A stretch of DNA of 64,000 nucleotides from Multifurca ochricompacta (taxonomy: Eukaryota; Basidiomycota; Agaricomycetes; Russulales; Russulaceae). The position numbers and the translations under genes are program-made. Below, piece by piece: positions 34,906 to 46,312 of this stretch (position 1 is its first letter; every line of letters begins with the position of its first letter). The notes under the pieces were generated by a model that was not told the DNA's origin, ran no database searches, and worked only from the letters and a program-made list of their open reading frames with translations. The stretch covers positions 58,761 to 122,760 of the forward strand of contig WTXG01000111.1 of assembly GCA_022496185.1 (NCBI GenBank), read 5' to 3'.

Positions 34906-36728
34906 TGTTGACACAGGACATGTCTGGAGATGCTTCAGGCATCTAAGGTTCGCTTCAGCTGCAGATTAGATTAGATTAGATTCCGGAGTATCGGACTTTT
35001 TATGTTATCTTTATTACATTCTTTCTCACCTTACTCAGCTGATTAGTGATGGACTTAGTAATGCACAGTATAGCATGTGATTCTCCTTTGGCCAATGGCC
35101 TTTATCCCTCTTGCTTATTGTCTGGCACTTGTGGACTTATTCCCAGTGTGCACAGATAGTGATTGTCAAGGGGTTTCATACCTGCACAGGTAAGCGCCGC
35201 GGGTTTTGCCAGGTACGGGTACAGGTATACAGCTCCCAACCTGTGGAAACCTGTACCCACACGGCAGGTTTGGCAGGTATAGGCACCAATTATGCATTGA
35301 CAAAATCAGTAGAATTTCCGAGATAAAACACATCTGCAGCCACAAAAATACAAGATCTTGTCTGATGTATGCTACAGTGTGGCGTTAAATATGTTCTAGT
35401 ATTATCCTACAAAATATCAAAGCAGATTAACAGTGCGATGTAAAATAAAATCCTTATCAGTGATCCACTTTCTTGAAAACCATGATACATCTGTTTTATT
35501 AATGCGCAACCAATTCTGCCAGTCTGGCACTATCTAAAATACACTCTAGACTAATATAGACTATTCTATAATCTAATTATCAAATTACTTCATTGAAACA
35601 AGGCCCACATGTGTCTACAAGCTGCATGGGGCAGCGACTACATTGCATCACATGGTGGTCTGACCTCCTTCCTATTAAGGAAGGTTGACTTAAATGCACA
35701 GAAATGTGCATCCAGGGACTAGGACAGTCGCACTTGTATGAAATGAAACCAGAATAATAAAATAATAATGTAAATAAAGGATCCATTTAATCTTCTGAAC
35801 ATAAACCAACAATTTTTGAGGAACCTTGAGTAGCCATAAATGAACGCATTGTGTCCAAGTGCTTATCTCCTTGACTGGGATGGCCCGGGCCATTTACCTG
35901 AAATGTGCAGAAATGCAAAGAACAGTCGCGCTCGTATAAAATTGAAACCAGAATAATAAAATAAAAATGGAATAATAAATTATCTTAATCTTATGAACAT
36001 AAAATAGGAATCTTTGAGGGATCTTGAGTAGCCATAAATGAACGTGTTGTGTCCAAGTGCATATCTCCTTGACTGGGATCTCCTGGGCCAGATGTCCAAA
36101 ATGTGTGATGCAAGTAAAGAACTTGCACATGTTTCATTTTATGGGTAACCCAGGTATCAAAACAATTATCCAGGGGTTACCCCTACCAATTTCTATGTGT
36201 TCATCAATTTTTTTGCATTCTGTGTGGTTATCTGACAGGCTTTTCATCAATGTTCTATAACATCCTATCTAATCATCGCTGTATACTGGATTTTAGTTGT
36301 GCTTGTATAAAATTGAAAGCAGAATAATAAAATAAAAATGGAATAATTAATTATCTTAATCTTCTGAAAATAAAACAAGAGTCATTGAGGGATCTTAAGC
36401 AGCCACAAATGAACGCATTGTGTATCTTCTTGGTCTGGGAAGGCCCGGGCTGGTTATCCGAAATGCGCGATGCAAGTAAAGAACTTGCACGCATTTTCAT
36501 GGGTGACCCATGGGTAACCCATACCCGTCACTACGGGTACAGGTACCAACAAGGATACCCCAGGGTTACCCCTGCCAATCACTATGCACAGACCATCCCT
36601 TGGGGTATATAAGGGTGTCTGTTTCATCTCTTTCATGTCAGAGTTTCTTCAACCTCTGAAGTATACTTGTCTTTCTAGCCTCACTGCTACTAATTACAGT
36701 CAGTAACCAGCAGCATGTTTGTTCAACA
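34906..36728 (+). mobile_element. Solo LTR7, plus orientation, with hATn inside
   Basis: Begins TGTTGACACAGGACATG and ends GTTCAACA. TSD is CATAC at 34901-34905 and 36729-36733. Without the hATn copy it is about 390 bp. It carries a TATATAAGG box near 36606. It is interrupted at a different site from the copy at 5831-9907, so each copy documents the other's empty sites. Confidence 0.93.
35157..36584 (-). mobile_element. Non-autonomous hAT (family hATn) with internal tandem reiteration
   Basis: Begins TAGTGATTGTCAAGGGGTTT and ends CTGCCAATCACTA. TSD is TGCACAGA at 35149-35156 and 36585-36592. Its inner part contains three related blocks (about 35710-35920, 35925-36120 and 36295-36490), each with an AGAATAATAAAATAA run and a GATGCAAGTAAAGAACTTGC or similar end. 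The subterminal region has therefore been duplicated inside the element. Confidence 0.9.
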
Positions 36729-36733
36729 CATAC

Positions 36734-37101
36734 CTCCATCTGGACTCTGGCAGACCAAAATGATGAGATTATAGATGCAAAATAAGACAAGTGGGAATGC
36801 ACAAGAGGGTTTTAGAAGTGTAGCATAAATTGTATAAAAACCTCTAAGTTCAATAGGAGTCCTTTTAAAAAATTATGAAGTCACACTTGTATACAAGTGA
36901 AAATGATGGAGAAATGAGAAGTTGTACAATAATAAGAGTCACAATAGCATAATGGGAGTCTGTAGAATGTAATGCAAGTCAATCAACAATTGAATCTTTG
37001 GATACAAGTTATTTTCCTCAAGTAGTGACCAGAGAATTAAGCAGGTGCGATTTGAGCACATTGTATGGCATCACAAAACCAATTTACATTAAGGCATAAA
37101 T
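36734..37101. other. Spacer without recognisable feature
   Basis: AT-rich, CpG-poor sequence with no open frame of interest. It may be old transposon DNA, but nothing can be tied to another copy in the window. Confidence 0.5.
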
Positions 37102-37673
37102 TGTTACAACTCACTGTTGACTGCCTGGACAGTGGGTTGTATGCGAAGGGGATGATTTGGAAGTGGGGCAAGGGATGAGAGTGAGGGTGAAAGTGCAGGG
37201 AGACGAAGTGAACAGCTCAAAGGTGAGGGGTGAGAAGCCTTCCACAAGGTGGGGCTAATCTCCAAGGTAATCAGGAACCAGATCACAAGTGGACAGTCTG
37301 GAGCTGTCCATTCTATTCCAAAAGGGTTTATATACATAATTACAACTGGGACTTTGGTCTGTGCACCACTTTAGGGGAGGTTAACTTTGCTTTAACTCCC
37401 CACTATCCACCAATGAGAATAGCCCCACTTTTGGGCTTAGAAATCCACAGTCCGCAGTCCACAGTTTGTGGACTGCTGTTTAGGCATTGTGGGGGCCTGT
37501 TAGTACTCTTCCCACATGTCTCCAATTTGGCAGGAGTCTGGCCCTGGTCCAGACTGGCCTCTTTCTGGTCTTAATCTAGGATTATCTTTGTTTCTGAGGG
37601 TTCTGCAGGGTTTCTGGGAGCATCCAGAGATTTCTAGGAGGTCAGGAGGTCTCTAGGGTGTCAGTTCATGACA
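37102..37673 (-). mobile_element. LTR-like unit (family LTR8)
   Basis: On the minus strand it begins TGTCATGAACTGACACC, has a TATGTATATAAACC box near 37335, and ends GAGTTGTAACA. The length of about 572 bp and TG...CA ends fit a solo LTR. The flanks (TAAAT and GGGGG) do not match, so it may be old, truncated or a recombinant. Confidence 0.5.
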
Positions 37674-37932
37674 GGGGGTACCTGAATTGTGGGAGAGGGT
37701 GGTGGAGTGGAATAAAAATGCACCAGAATGATGGCAAAAGGTTATAGAAGGGATGACTAAAAGGATTCAAGCAGTTACCAAGGCAAAAAGGGGTGAAATA
37801 AAGTAGTAATTGGGCAGATAGTGGATTTGAAATGCAGGTCCAAAAACCATCCTGATGATTGATTGATTTGATTTGATCATAAAATGCTTATATAATGGCC
37901 AATTGATTTGATCTAAATTGCACATGGTAGCC
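37674..37932. other. AT-rich spacer upstream of element D
   Basis: Contains GATTTGATTTGATCA-like reiterations near 37860-37915 and no gene. Element D inserted at AGGAA (37933-37937). Confidence 0.5.
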
Positions 37933-37937
37933 AGGAA

Positions 37938-38526
37938 TGTTACGAACCCCGTCTCTTCCTGTCTTTTTCTTCTTACCCAACGACGACCCCTCCTTGCCGC
38001 CTACCCTTCACTACCAGATCACGTCTCCATCGTGGGATCCCTCACGTGCCTTACTCCCGTCCCCGTGATAGTCTTTGTCTCTGTTTATGTTGATGTACTT
38101 ATGTTTGTCTTGTCACTGCTTATCTCTTATCCCTTATCTTTATGATCGGACACTTACTTAATTCCCTATCAGAAGCGCGGCTTTACGCCCTCCGCTTTCG
38201 TATATTCAGGCCCATATAACTCCTAGTTATCTTATCTTTAGACGCTCACTCGATTACGTATATAAGCCCACTGTAGCTACCTTGTAGACCTCAGACTCGA
38301 CTTATTGAATACATCGGTGCTTGTCTTCTGGACTTTCCCCTTGTCTCTTGACGTCTGCCTGTCTCAGTGCTTTTGGCACTTTCTGCTCAACATCGTCTTA
38401 GAGTACAGCCTCTTGGACGTTGACTCATAACCTCTGAACTCCAAGGGATCTCATTGGTCTCTTATCCGAACCCGCATATCACGCTGTCACACAAGTCGTG
38501 TGGAACGTCCCGCACCGGACGTAACA
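37938..38526 (+). repeat. 5' LTR of element D
   Basis: Begins TGTTACGAACCCCG and ends CACCGGACGTAACA. It contains the promoter (TATATAAG at 38259-38266) and the predicted transcript start about 34 bp downstream, at AGACTCGACTT (38293-38303). Confidence 0.95.
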
Positions 38527-38528
38527 TC

Positions 38529-38539
38529 AAGTCGAGTCT
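38529..38539 (+). promoter_or_regulatory. Self-complementary primer-binding site of element D
   Basis: AAGTCGAGTCT starts 2 nt after the 5' LTR and is the exact 11-nt complement of 38293-38303, the predicted mRNA 5' end. Tf1 of fission yeast uses an 11-nt self-primer of this kind. That the same mechanism works here is inferred. Confidence 0.7.
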
Positions 38540-38545
38540 CTCATC

Positions 38546-40052
38546 GTGGCTTCCAGCCGCAGTCAGACCCTCTTTAAAGAAGAACCCATCGAACGTAGGG
38601 ACAAGCCTGATCTTTCACAACAAGTACTTGGCTCTGCCACCTGGAAAGATTTTGAGTCTGAGTTTGGATACTACGTCTATCATGACAGAAGATACCAACC
38701 GGTAGAATACGACAACGAGAAAAGAGTTTGGTATCGTATCTGATATTCAGACAGCCGACACTCTTGGGTCACTACAGGACCCGCTCCTCCTGAATTCAGA
38801 TTAGGACCGTGGAGGGAGAATCCCCCAGCCATTGTTACGGACTCTGAGCCCGAAGAGTACATTGAAGAACATAGTGAAGAAGCACTGGTATTAGCGTCAT
38901 CTACAGCCCCAGTTGCACCCGGAGTTGCCACGTTCAGAGCCCCTGCTTTGACAACTCCCCAGATCTCAATACAGTCTACCGACACCGTCACCCTGTTTTA
39001 CCAGAATATGTCCACCATCGCCGCCCAGCTCCCAGACCCAGCCCCTCCGCCCCCACCAGCCATGATACCACCCAACATTCCCCCGCCATCAGGAAGGTTA
39101 TCGGGCGTGCTGCCCCAAACGTTCACTGGGGACCGGTCACAAAGCAAAAAATTTATGCTGGAGTTCACGACCTTCAAGAACTTCAACCATGACGTTCCCC
39201 AGATCATTAACCCCTTCCAACATGCAAACCTTTTCCTCTCTCTGATCCGCGGAGAGGCTGTAGACGATTGGACCATGGAACAGCTAGAGTGGCTGAATGA
39301 ACAAATTGAGAGTGGCCATCGTACCACTAGCAAGGGCTTTGGGAAACCATCGCCCAGAGGTTTAAAGACACATTCACAGATGGGCAGGCCAAGCAGAAGG
39401 CTGCTCGAGAGCTTAAATCCCTTAAGATGGACAAGGGAGAACTTGACGCTTATGTAGCGAAGTTCAGAAGTCTGGCCAATAGAGCCGGCTATGACACCGA
39501 CGAAGAGGCCACACTGGACCTCTTCTCCCAGGGGTTGCCCAACCCATTAGTAAAGAACATCATTCAGTTTCATCATCCCAACGATTGGGATACATGGGTT
39601 GACGCTGCTCGCCGACAGCAGCAAGATTACCTTGATTTCCAAACACGTTTTGGGGTCAACACGAAAAGAGGAAAGACCCGCAACCAGTGGAAGGCCGCCT
39701 TCGGAGTCAAACCCACGCATACTGGTCAAAGAGATCCAAACGCCATGGATACCTCTGCTGACAGAACCAGGGCCCGAGCTACACTCACTGAAGATGAAAG
39801 GCAGACGCTGATGAAAGAAGGGAGGTGCTTTCGCTGCAAGGCACAAGGACACATGTCCAGGGAATGCCCAAAAAAGGGGGTACAAGCGCGGAGGCAACTG
39901 TTACACCCATCCACAATAACCCGCCAACCGTCAGCAAAAAGACACTGACGAAAGAAGAAAAAGCGCAGGAGATATGGGCAAACATGATGAAGGAGAGCGA
40001 AGAAGTGCGAGCCATCCTGGTAGAAAAGGCATTCGCAAAAAAGGATTTTTGA
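38546..40052 (+). pseudogene. Gag of element D (one in-frame TGA, two frame shifts)
   Basis: Starts MASSRSQTLFKEEPIERRDK. TGA at 38741-38743 is at the same place as in C. Then come a proline-rich linker (PAPPPPPAMIPPNIPPPSGR), FTGDRSQSKKFMLEFTTFKNF, and, after a one-base shift near 39337, ELDAYVAKFRSLANRAGYD and LDLFSQGLPNPLVKNI. The zinc knuckle is CFRCKAQGHMSREC (about 39830-39870). A second shift near 39880 returns to the frame EEKAQEIWANMMKESEEVRA, which ends at TGA 40050-40052. The last codons are GCA AAA AAG GAT TTT TGA, containing the heptamer A_AAA_AAG. Confidence 0.9.
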
Positions 40053-42230
40053 TCAGCTCAAACCCATCGGCCTGGGCACGAGCATTACATGTAACCTCTG
40101 TGTATACTAGTCGCTTCAAATCGTTGAAAATACCAGTACATTTCGAAACTACACAGAGAACGGCCGACTGCGATATCCTGATTGACTCAGGAGCCACCAA
40201 TAATTTCATCAGCCCACGGATGGTGAGAACCATGGGATTAGGAATGCTGGCACTCCCCCAGGAGAAGAATATCTGGAATATTGACGGCACTGCCAATCGG
40301 GCAGGAAAGATTACGCATTACACCAACCTAAAAGTCCAAGTAGGGGAGAAGACAAAGACCATACACTTCCTGGTCACCAATCTAGGAGACGAGGACTTAG
40401 TTCTGGGATACCCCTGGCTCGCTGCATTCGAACCAAGGATCAACTGGGGCGATGCGACGATGAGCAAAGATTCCTACCCTGTACTCATCACATCAATGGG
40501 GTATGACTACGCAGCCTGACATTCTGTAGCACGCAAAGCAGAAGAGGAAGACCCGGGATGCTGTTTTGTCACCAAAGCATCGGAACTTGCGCAAAAGGCA
40601 GCAGAAGGGCATATGGAAAAGACATTTGACGAAGTGGTACCAGCAGAATACCATAGACACTGGAAGGTGTTCTTGGAAGAAGAATCACAACGCTTTCCCC
40701 CTGTGCGGCCATGGGATCATGCCATTGACTTCGTACCCGATACCCCATCAGCAATCGATTGTAAAATTTACCTGTTATCACCGGCAGAACAGACCACGCT
40801 CACGGCATTCTTGGAGGAACATCTGGCAAAAGGATACATTCGTCCGTCGAAATCACCATACGCGTCACCATTCTTCTTTATCAAAAGAAAGACAGCAAAC
40901 TTCGACCTGTTCAGGACTACCGACAGATAAACGCCCATACTGTAAAGAACACCTATCCCTTACCACTGATTTCAGAGCTCATTGACACCATGAGGGACAA
41001 ATCCTTGTTCTCCAAAATGGACGTCCGTTGGGGATACAATAACATTCGAATTAAAGAGGGGGACCAATGTAAAGCGGCCTTTAAGACCAATCAAGGGCTT
41101 TTTGAACCAAATGTTATGTTCTTCGGCCTTACCAACTCACCCGCCACCTTCCAGTCGATGATGAACCACATCTTCTGCAACCTCATTCTTACTGGCAAGG
41201 TAGTGGTTTATATGGATGACATATTGGTTGCTACCACGAACGACCTAACCCACCATCGAGGACGAGTACACCAGGTGTTGGATATCCTACACGAACATGA
41301 TTTATACCTTAAACCCGCCAAGTGTTCATTTGAACAACTGAGTGTAGAATATCTAGGAGTTATCCTGGAGGAGGGACAGGTGCAGATGGACCCTGTAAAG
41401 GTACAGGGAATTCGGGAATGGCCAGTGCCTACATGTGTCAAGGATGTGCGGTCTTTCATCGGTTTCTGCAACTTTTATCGACGCTTCGTGCGAGGGTTCT
41501 CAGGGATCGCCCAACCACTGAATGGGCTGCTGAAGAAAGACGTCCCCTGGCATTGGACAGAGGAGCATCAGACGGCCTTCAAACAGATTCGCGATATCAT
41601 TGGTTCAGAACCAGTCCTCCTACAACCAGATCTGCAGAAACCCTTTGAACTTGAAGTCGACGCATCCCATTTTGCAAATGGGGCCATATTGAACCAATGA
41701 GATGCGACGGGACTCCTTCACCCAGTAGCCTTTTACTCGGAGACATTTTCACCTGCAGAACGGAATTACGACATTTGGGATAGGGAGTTGCTGGCCATAG
41801 TAAAAGCGCTACGACACTGGCGGCCATACCTAGCAGGGACTCCTCACAAGACCATCATTCATACCAATCACTCCAATTTGCTATATTGGAAGGAACCCCA
41901 TAAAATAAGCTGACGGGTCGCTCGTGAAGTCCTGGAACTCAAAGAATACCACTTTGAATTGAAGCACATTGCTGGAAGTCGTAACGCTCGTGCAGATGCC
42001 CTATCAAGACGACCTGATCTAAATAATGGTACAGAGGACAACAATGATGTGATAGTACTCCCAGAGGAAGTTTTCACGAGAACGGCTGTCGTCAGTCTTC
42101 ACGACATGGATTTATGGGCCCAAGTGTCGCAAAATATGAATCAACAACTATGCGAAACCTGGGCAGAAGCACATAATCTGAAAAAAATCAACAGCCTTTG
42201 GTGGAAGGACGGGGATCGACTCGTTGTCAC

Positions 42231-43707
42231 TAGTGAATAGCAGGGGTAACCCCTGGGTATCTTCATTGGTACCCATACCCGTACCCGTACCCGTCGCTAC
42301 AGGTACGGGTAACCCGCGGGTTACCCACGGGTCACCTGCGGGTTGTGTGTGTTAAACGCGTGCAAGTTTTTTACTTGCATCGCGCATTTCGGATATCCGG
42401 CCCGGGCCATCCCGGACCAAGGAGATACACAACGCGTTCATTTATGGCTGCTTAAGATCCCTCAATGACTCTTGTTTTATGCTCAGAAGATTAAGATAAT
42501 TCATTATTCCATTTTTATTTTATTATTCTGGTCTCAATTTTATACAAGCACAACTAAAATCCACCCCAATATACAGAGATGATTAGATAGGATGTAATAG
42601 AACATTGATGAAAAACCTGTCAGATAACCACACAGAATGCAAAATAAATTGATGGGTGCATAGTTAATGATAGGGGAACCCCTCTATATTTGTTTTGATA
42701 CCCAGGTTACCCATAAAATGAAACGCATGCAAGTTCTTTGGTTGCATCGCGCATTTCGGACAATCGGCCCGGACCATCCCGGTCTGGGAGATACGCACTT
42801 GGATACAACGCGTTCATTTGTGGCTACTCAGGATCCCTCAATAATTGCTGATTTATGTTCAGAAGATTAATTTGATTCTTTATTTACATTCTTATTTTAT
42901 TTTATTTTGTGGAACAGGCATGGCGCAGGCTTGTACTTTAGATACTACTTTACTACTATCTTATCTCACCTTGTTCTATGTACTATATCAGCTACTAGAT
43001 TAAACGAACGCGTTATCTCGTTATCTCGTTTAATGATGTGATTTGATCATATGTCAGATCTTAGATGTATATTCTATGTATCTAATTAATTTGTGAACGC
43101 GTTTCTGTTGTGTTATCTATGCGTGATCACAATCATGTCAGACCAATGGAAAATCACAGCCGCGATTGTTAAGTCAACCTTCCTTAATAGGAAGGAGATC
43201 AGACCAATATGCTGGTCCAATGTAGTCGCTGCCCTAAGCAGCCTGTAGATACACACGGGCCTTGTTTCAGTAAACTAATTTGATAATTAGATTATAGAAT
43301 AGTCTAAAGTAGTCTAGAGTGTATTTTAGATAGTGCCAGACCGGCAGAATTGATCGCGCGTTAATAAAACAGTTGCATCAGGATTTTCAAGAGAGTGGAT
43401 CACTGATAACACTTTTATTTTACATCGCACCGTTGATCTGCTTTGATATTTCATAGGATAACACTAGAACATATTTACTAAAACCCTGTAGCATACATCA
43501 AATAAAATATAGTCATTTGTTTGCTACAAATGTATTTTATCATTAAATTTCTGCTGATCTTGTCAATGACTGATGGCCACTTATACCCGCCAAACCCGCT
43601 GCGTGGGTACGGGTTTCTGGCGGGTTGGGAGTTGTATACCCATACCCGTACCCGTCAAAACCCGCGGCACTTACCCGCGCGGGTATGAAAACCCTTGCTG
43701 ATCTCTA
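42231..43707 (+). mobile_element. Non-autonomous hAT (family hATn), young CpG-rich copy in pol of D
   Basis: Begins TAGTGAATAGCAGGGGTAAC and ends TTGCTGATCTCTA. TSD GTTGTCAC lies at 42223-42230 and 43708-43715. Removing the element and one TSD restores the uninterrupted RNase H-integrase linker seen in C. It retains CpGs (GGTAACCCGCGGGTTACC, AACGCGTTC) that are TpG/CpA in the copy at 6054-8219. Confidence 0.97.
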
Positions 43708-43731
43708 GTTGTCACCGGTGGTGACAACATT

Positions 43732-43745
43732 AAGAGGGGGGTGAT
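43732..43745 (+). promoter_or_regulatory. Candidate central polypurine tract in element D
   Basis: AAGAGGGGGGTGAT at the start of the integrase domain nearly repeats the 3' polypurine tract AAGAGGGGGTGAT at 46301-46313. C has the same tract at 24847-24860. A second plus-strand initiation site at this position is known in Ty1 and lentiviruses. Here it is inferred from the match only. Confidence 0.4.
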
Positions 43746-45087
43746 CCATTTTCACCACGATCTTCCCTCTGCAGGACATCCCGGCATCGCTAACACTTAC
43801 GCCCTCGCCAAACGAGACTACTGGTGGCCGAACATGAAAAAGGATGTAGAGGAATACGTGAAAGGATGTGCAGATTGCCAGGCCAACAAAGTGAATACAC
43901 ACCCACACTCGCCGGCACTACTCCCAATTACACCGACGACTTCACAACCATTCCAGACCGTAGCAATGGACTTCATTGTCAAACTCCCCACCTCCAGAGG
44001 CTTTGACTCAATCCTGACCATCACTGACCATGACTGTTCAAAAGCAGCGCTGTTCATACCCTGCAATGAGTCCATTACAGCAGAAGGAGTGGCCAAGCTT
44101 TACCTGGATCATGTCTATAGACACTATGGCCTTCCTGAAAAAATCATCTCAGACCGTGACCCACGCTTCACATCCGCGTTCGCCAGGGCACTCTGCAGAA
44201 CGCTGAACATCGCACAAAATATCTCCATGGCATACCACCCACAGACAGATGGACAGTTGGAAAGAACCAATCAGTGGCTTGAACAATATCTTCGATTTTG
44301 GTGCAACGGACGACAGGATGACTGGGCGGACTGGCTCGCAACGGCGGAATTTGCACACAACTCCTGGCCTAATGGCACCACTAAACACTCCCCATTCTCA
44401 CTTATCATGGGATGGACGCCTCGAGCCACATGGACCAGAAAGCCGATGAATGTCCCTTCAGTTACACAGCATATCAACCAATGGGAAGAGATTCAGAAAT
44501 CGGCCCATGAGAATTTGTTAAAGGCGCAAAGGACCCTGACAGAGAAGCCCACAAAGTTTACGCCTTATCGGACCAATGACATGGTCTGGTTGGAAGGAAA
44601 GAACATTCACACATCACATCCGACAGCCAAGTTAGCGCCCCGACGTCACGGACCGTTCAAGATAACAAGGAAGCTGTCAGACGTGTCCTACAAACTCGAA
44701 CTTCCCCCTACATGGCGTATTCATCTGGTCTTCCACGCCAGGCTGCTCACACCCTACAAGGAAACATCGCTGCATGGAGAAAACTTCTCGAGACCGCCCC
44801 CTGACCTTATCGATGGAGAAGAAGAATGGGAAGTGGAACATATTTTAAATTCGAAGCGACAAGGCCGAGGGCGCAAACTACATTACCTAGTCAAGTGGAA
44901 AGGATTCCCAGACTCTGACAACTCATGGGAGCCCACCGGGGATATTTTTGCCCCGGTCCTTATCTCGGAGTTCCATGACCGACATCCAGAAGCGCCCAGA
45001 GACAGTTAAAAGGAACCAATCTACAGACCCCGAAGAAACCCCCAGTACATGCTCTCTCAGCAACGTTCTACCACCATTCAATCCATC

Positions 45088-46281
45088 ATGTCTTTCATCA
45101 CTGCCAACGCTGCCATCGACGCCTTTACTGCCACCACCGTAGTTGTCGAGAACTTCCCATCCGCTCATCCCTCCACACGCCCCTCTTCCCCTATCGACTA
45201 TGAAGCCGCAGAGGCCCGAGTCAAAACCCAATCCCCGAACCCAAACAATGACTTCACCCATCGCGAGGACCCCCACCCCAATGACCTGCTCAATGGAGAA
45301 ATCAATGACGAAGCCCCGGAATTCCCGTTCATCCCCAACAACCCCAACTCTTCAATGTACTTCCCCTTGGAGATCACAATGGCCGACGGATCTACGGCCA
45401 TCACCAAGTATATCTACTACACCAATGGCGGAATGGATGTGGCGGGGTGTATGAAGAAGGATGGGCCGGTTTACGGAGCGCCTGTCTATCTGGAGGAAAG
45501 GTATACAGGTCAACTCCACCACACGTTGACTGATGAACAGCTGGGTCACCTTGCCGCGGAAGACTGTCGCGCCTTCGCGATCGATGAGGTGATGAACGAT
45601 ATGAGACTGCCGCGCTTGAAGGCAGAAGTCATGAGGCTGAGGAAGAGTATCACCTTGAGGAGGACGCTAAACCAACAGTATAAGGAGCACGCAAAAATGA
45701 TGGCAAGGCTGACAAATGGGATGTTCCAGTTGGAATCGGAGATTGTGGACATCAGGAAGAGGTTGGAAGCGGGGGATGCGTACCAGACGATTGCTGAAAG
45801 GTACGCGGACACTTACGCACGACCCCTCCCCCCTCGAACCTTAGGTGCGGCCCCAACGCTGCTGCCGACCCGGCTGGAGATGCCACGCTTGCACGAGAAC
45901 CCGCGCGGGGAAACCTGCTGGCGATGTGATAGCAAGTATCACATCAGCTGGAACTGTCCCCTCAACCGCAAATGGTGTCGACACTGTCGAAGCAATCTCC
46001 ACTGGAGTAGACACTGCATCTTCCGATGTGTAGGAGTGGCCCCAACTATCACCAACCCATCGGGCTGGTGCGGCAAGTGCCTTCGCCATAACGCTGGGCA
46101 TAAAGAAATCGATTGCCCTATCTACGACTTATGCCGTGCATGTGGCCAGCGTGGTCCGTACGGGTTTCTTCGTACCCATGCGTGCCCGCAAGAGTTGGAA
46201 TCGTACAGCATGGATGACCGTAATGTAGCTGACGATTACCTGGAGCTGGTACAGGATGATGACGGTACAAGTCGTTTCTAG
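45088..46281 (+). CDS. ORF3 protein of element D, zinc-knuckle array (398 codons incl. stop)
   Basis: An intact third ORF between pol and the 3' LTR. The start at 45088 (MSFITANAAIDAF) is chosen over 45049 because C begins at the equivalent Met. Residues 1-70 are Ser/Thr/Pro-rich and low complexity. Residues about 180-260 are charged helices (LRKSITLRRTLNQQYKEHAK, GDAYQTIAERYADTYARPLP). Four Cys/His modules follow: CWRCDSKYHISWNC and CRHCRSNLHWSRHC are canonical CX2CX4HX4C knuckles, CGKCLRHNAGHKEIDC is CX2CX6HX4C, and CRACGQRGPYGFLRTHAC is a looser variant. The tail is acidic (DDYLELVQDDD). Zinc knuckles bind nucleic acid, so a second nucleocapsid-like or RNA-chaperone role is plausible; no family was recognised. 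The frame is the same as pol and open back to the pol TAA. Confidence 0.85.
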   Translation: MSFITANAAIDAFTATTVVVENFPSAHPSTRPSSPIDYEAAEARVKTQSPNPNNDFTHREDPHPNDLLNGEINDEAPEFPFIPNNPNSSMYFPLEITMADGSTAITKYIYYTNGGMDVAGCMKKDGPVYGAPVYLEERYTGQLHHTLTDEQLGHLAAEDCRAFAIDEVMNDMRLPRLKAEVMRLRKSITLRRTLNQQYKEHAKMMARLTNGMFQLESEIVDIRKRLEAGDAYQTIAERYADTYARPLPPRTLGAAPTLLPTRLEMPRLHENPRGETCWRCDSKYHISWNCPLNRKWCRHCRSNLHWSRHCIFRCVGVAPTITNPSGWCGKCLRHNAGHKEIDCPIYDLCRACGQRGPYGFLRTHACPQELESYSMDDRNVADDYLELVQDDDGTSRF

Positions 46282-46312
46282 CCGGGACTGCTAGAACCAG
46301 AAGAGGGGGTGA

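Larger units (their letters stand above)
40041..45009 (+). pseudogene. Pol of element D (split by hATn)
   Basis: Read in -1 relative to gag (GFLISSNPSAWARALHVTS). Protease LIDSGATNNFI; TGA at 40517-40519. RT start ASPFFFIK, then loss of one A near 40880 shifts the frame; FFGLTNSPATFQSMM and VYMDDILVAT near 41200; RNase H with TGA at 41698-41700 and 41911-41913, where C has AGA and CGA respectively. The hATn element occupies 42231-43707. Integrase, GPY/F and chromodomain are intact at 43741-45009 (HFHHDLPSAGHPG, CADC, MDFIVK, SDRDPRF, GQLERTN, RHGPFKI, EEWEVEHILNSKRQ, SDNSWEP). The final TAA is at 45007-45009. Confidence 0.95.

Noticed and set aside
42240..42350. GGGTAACCC-like words resembling telomere repeats
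   Set aside because: They are subterminal motifs of the hATn element, not tandem telomere units, and recur at each hATn copy.
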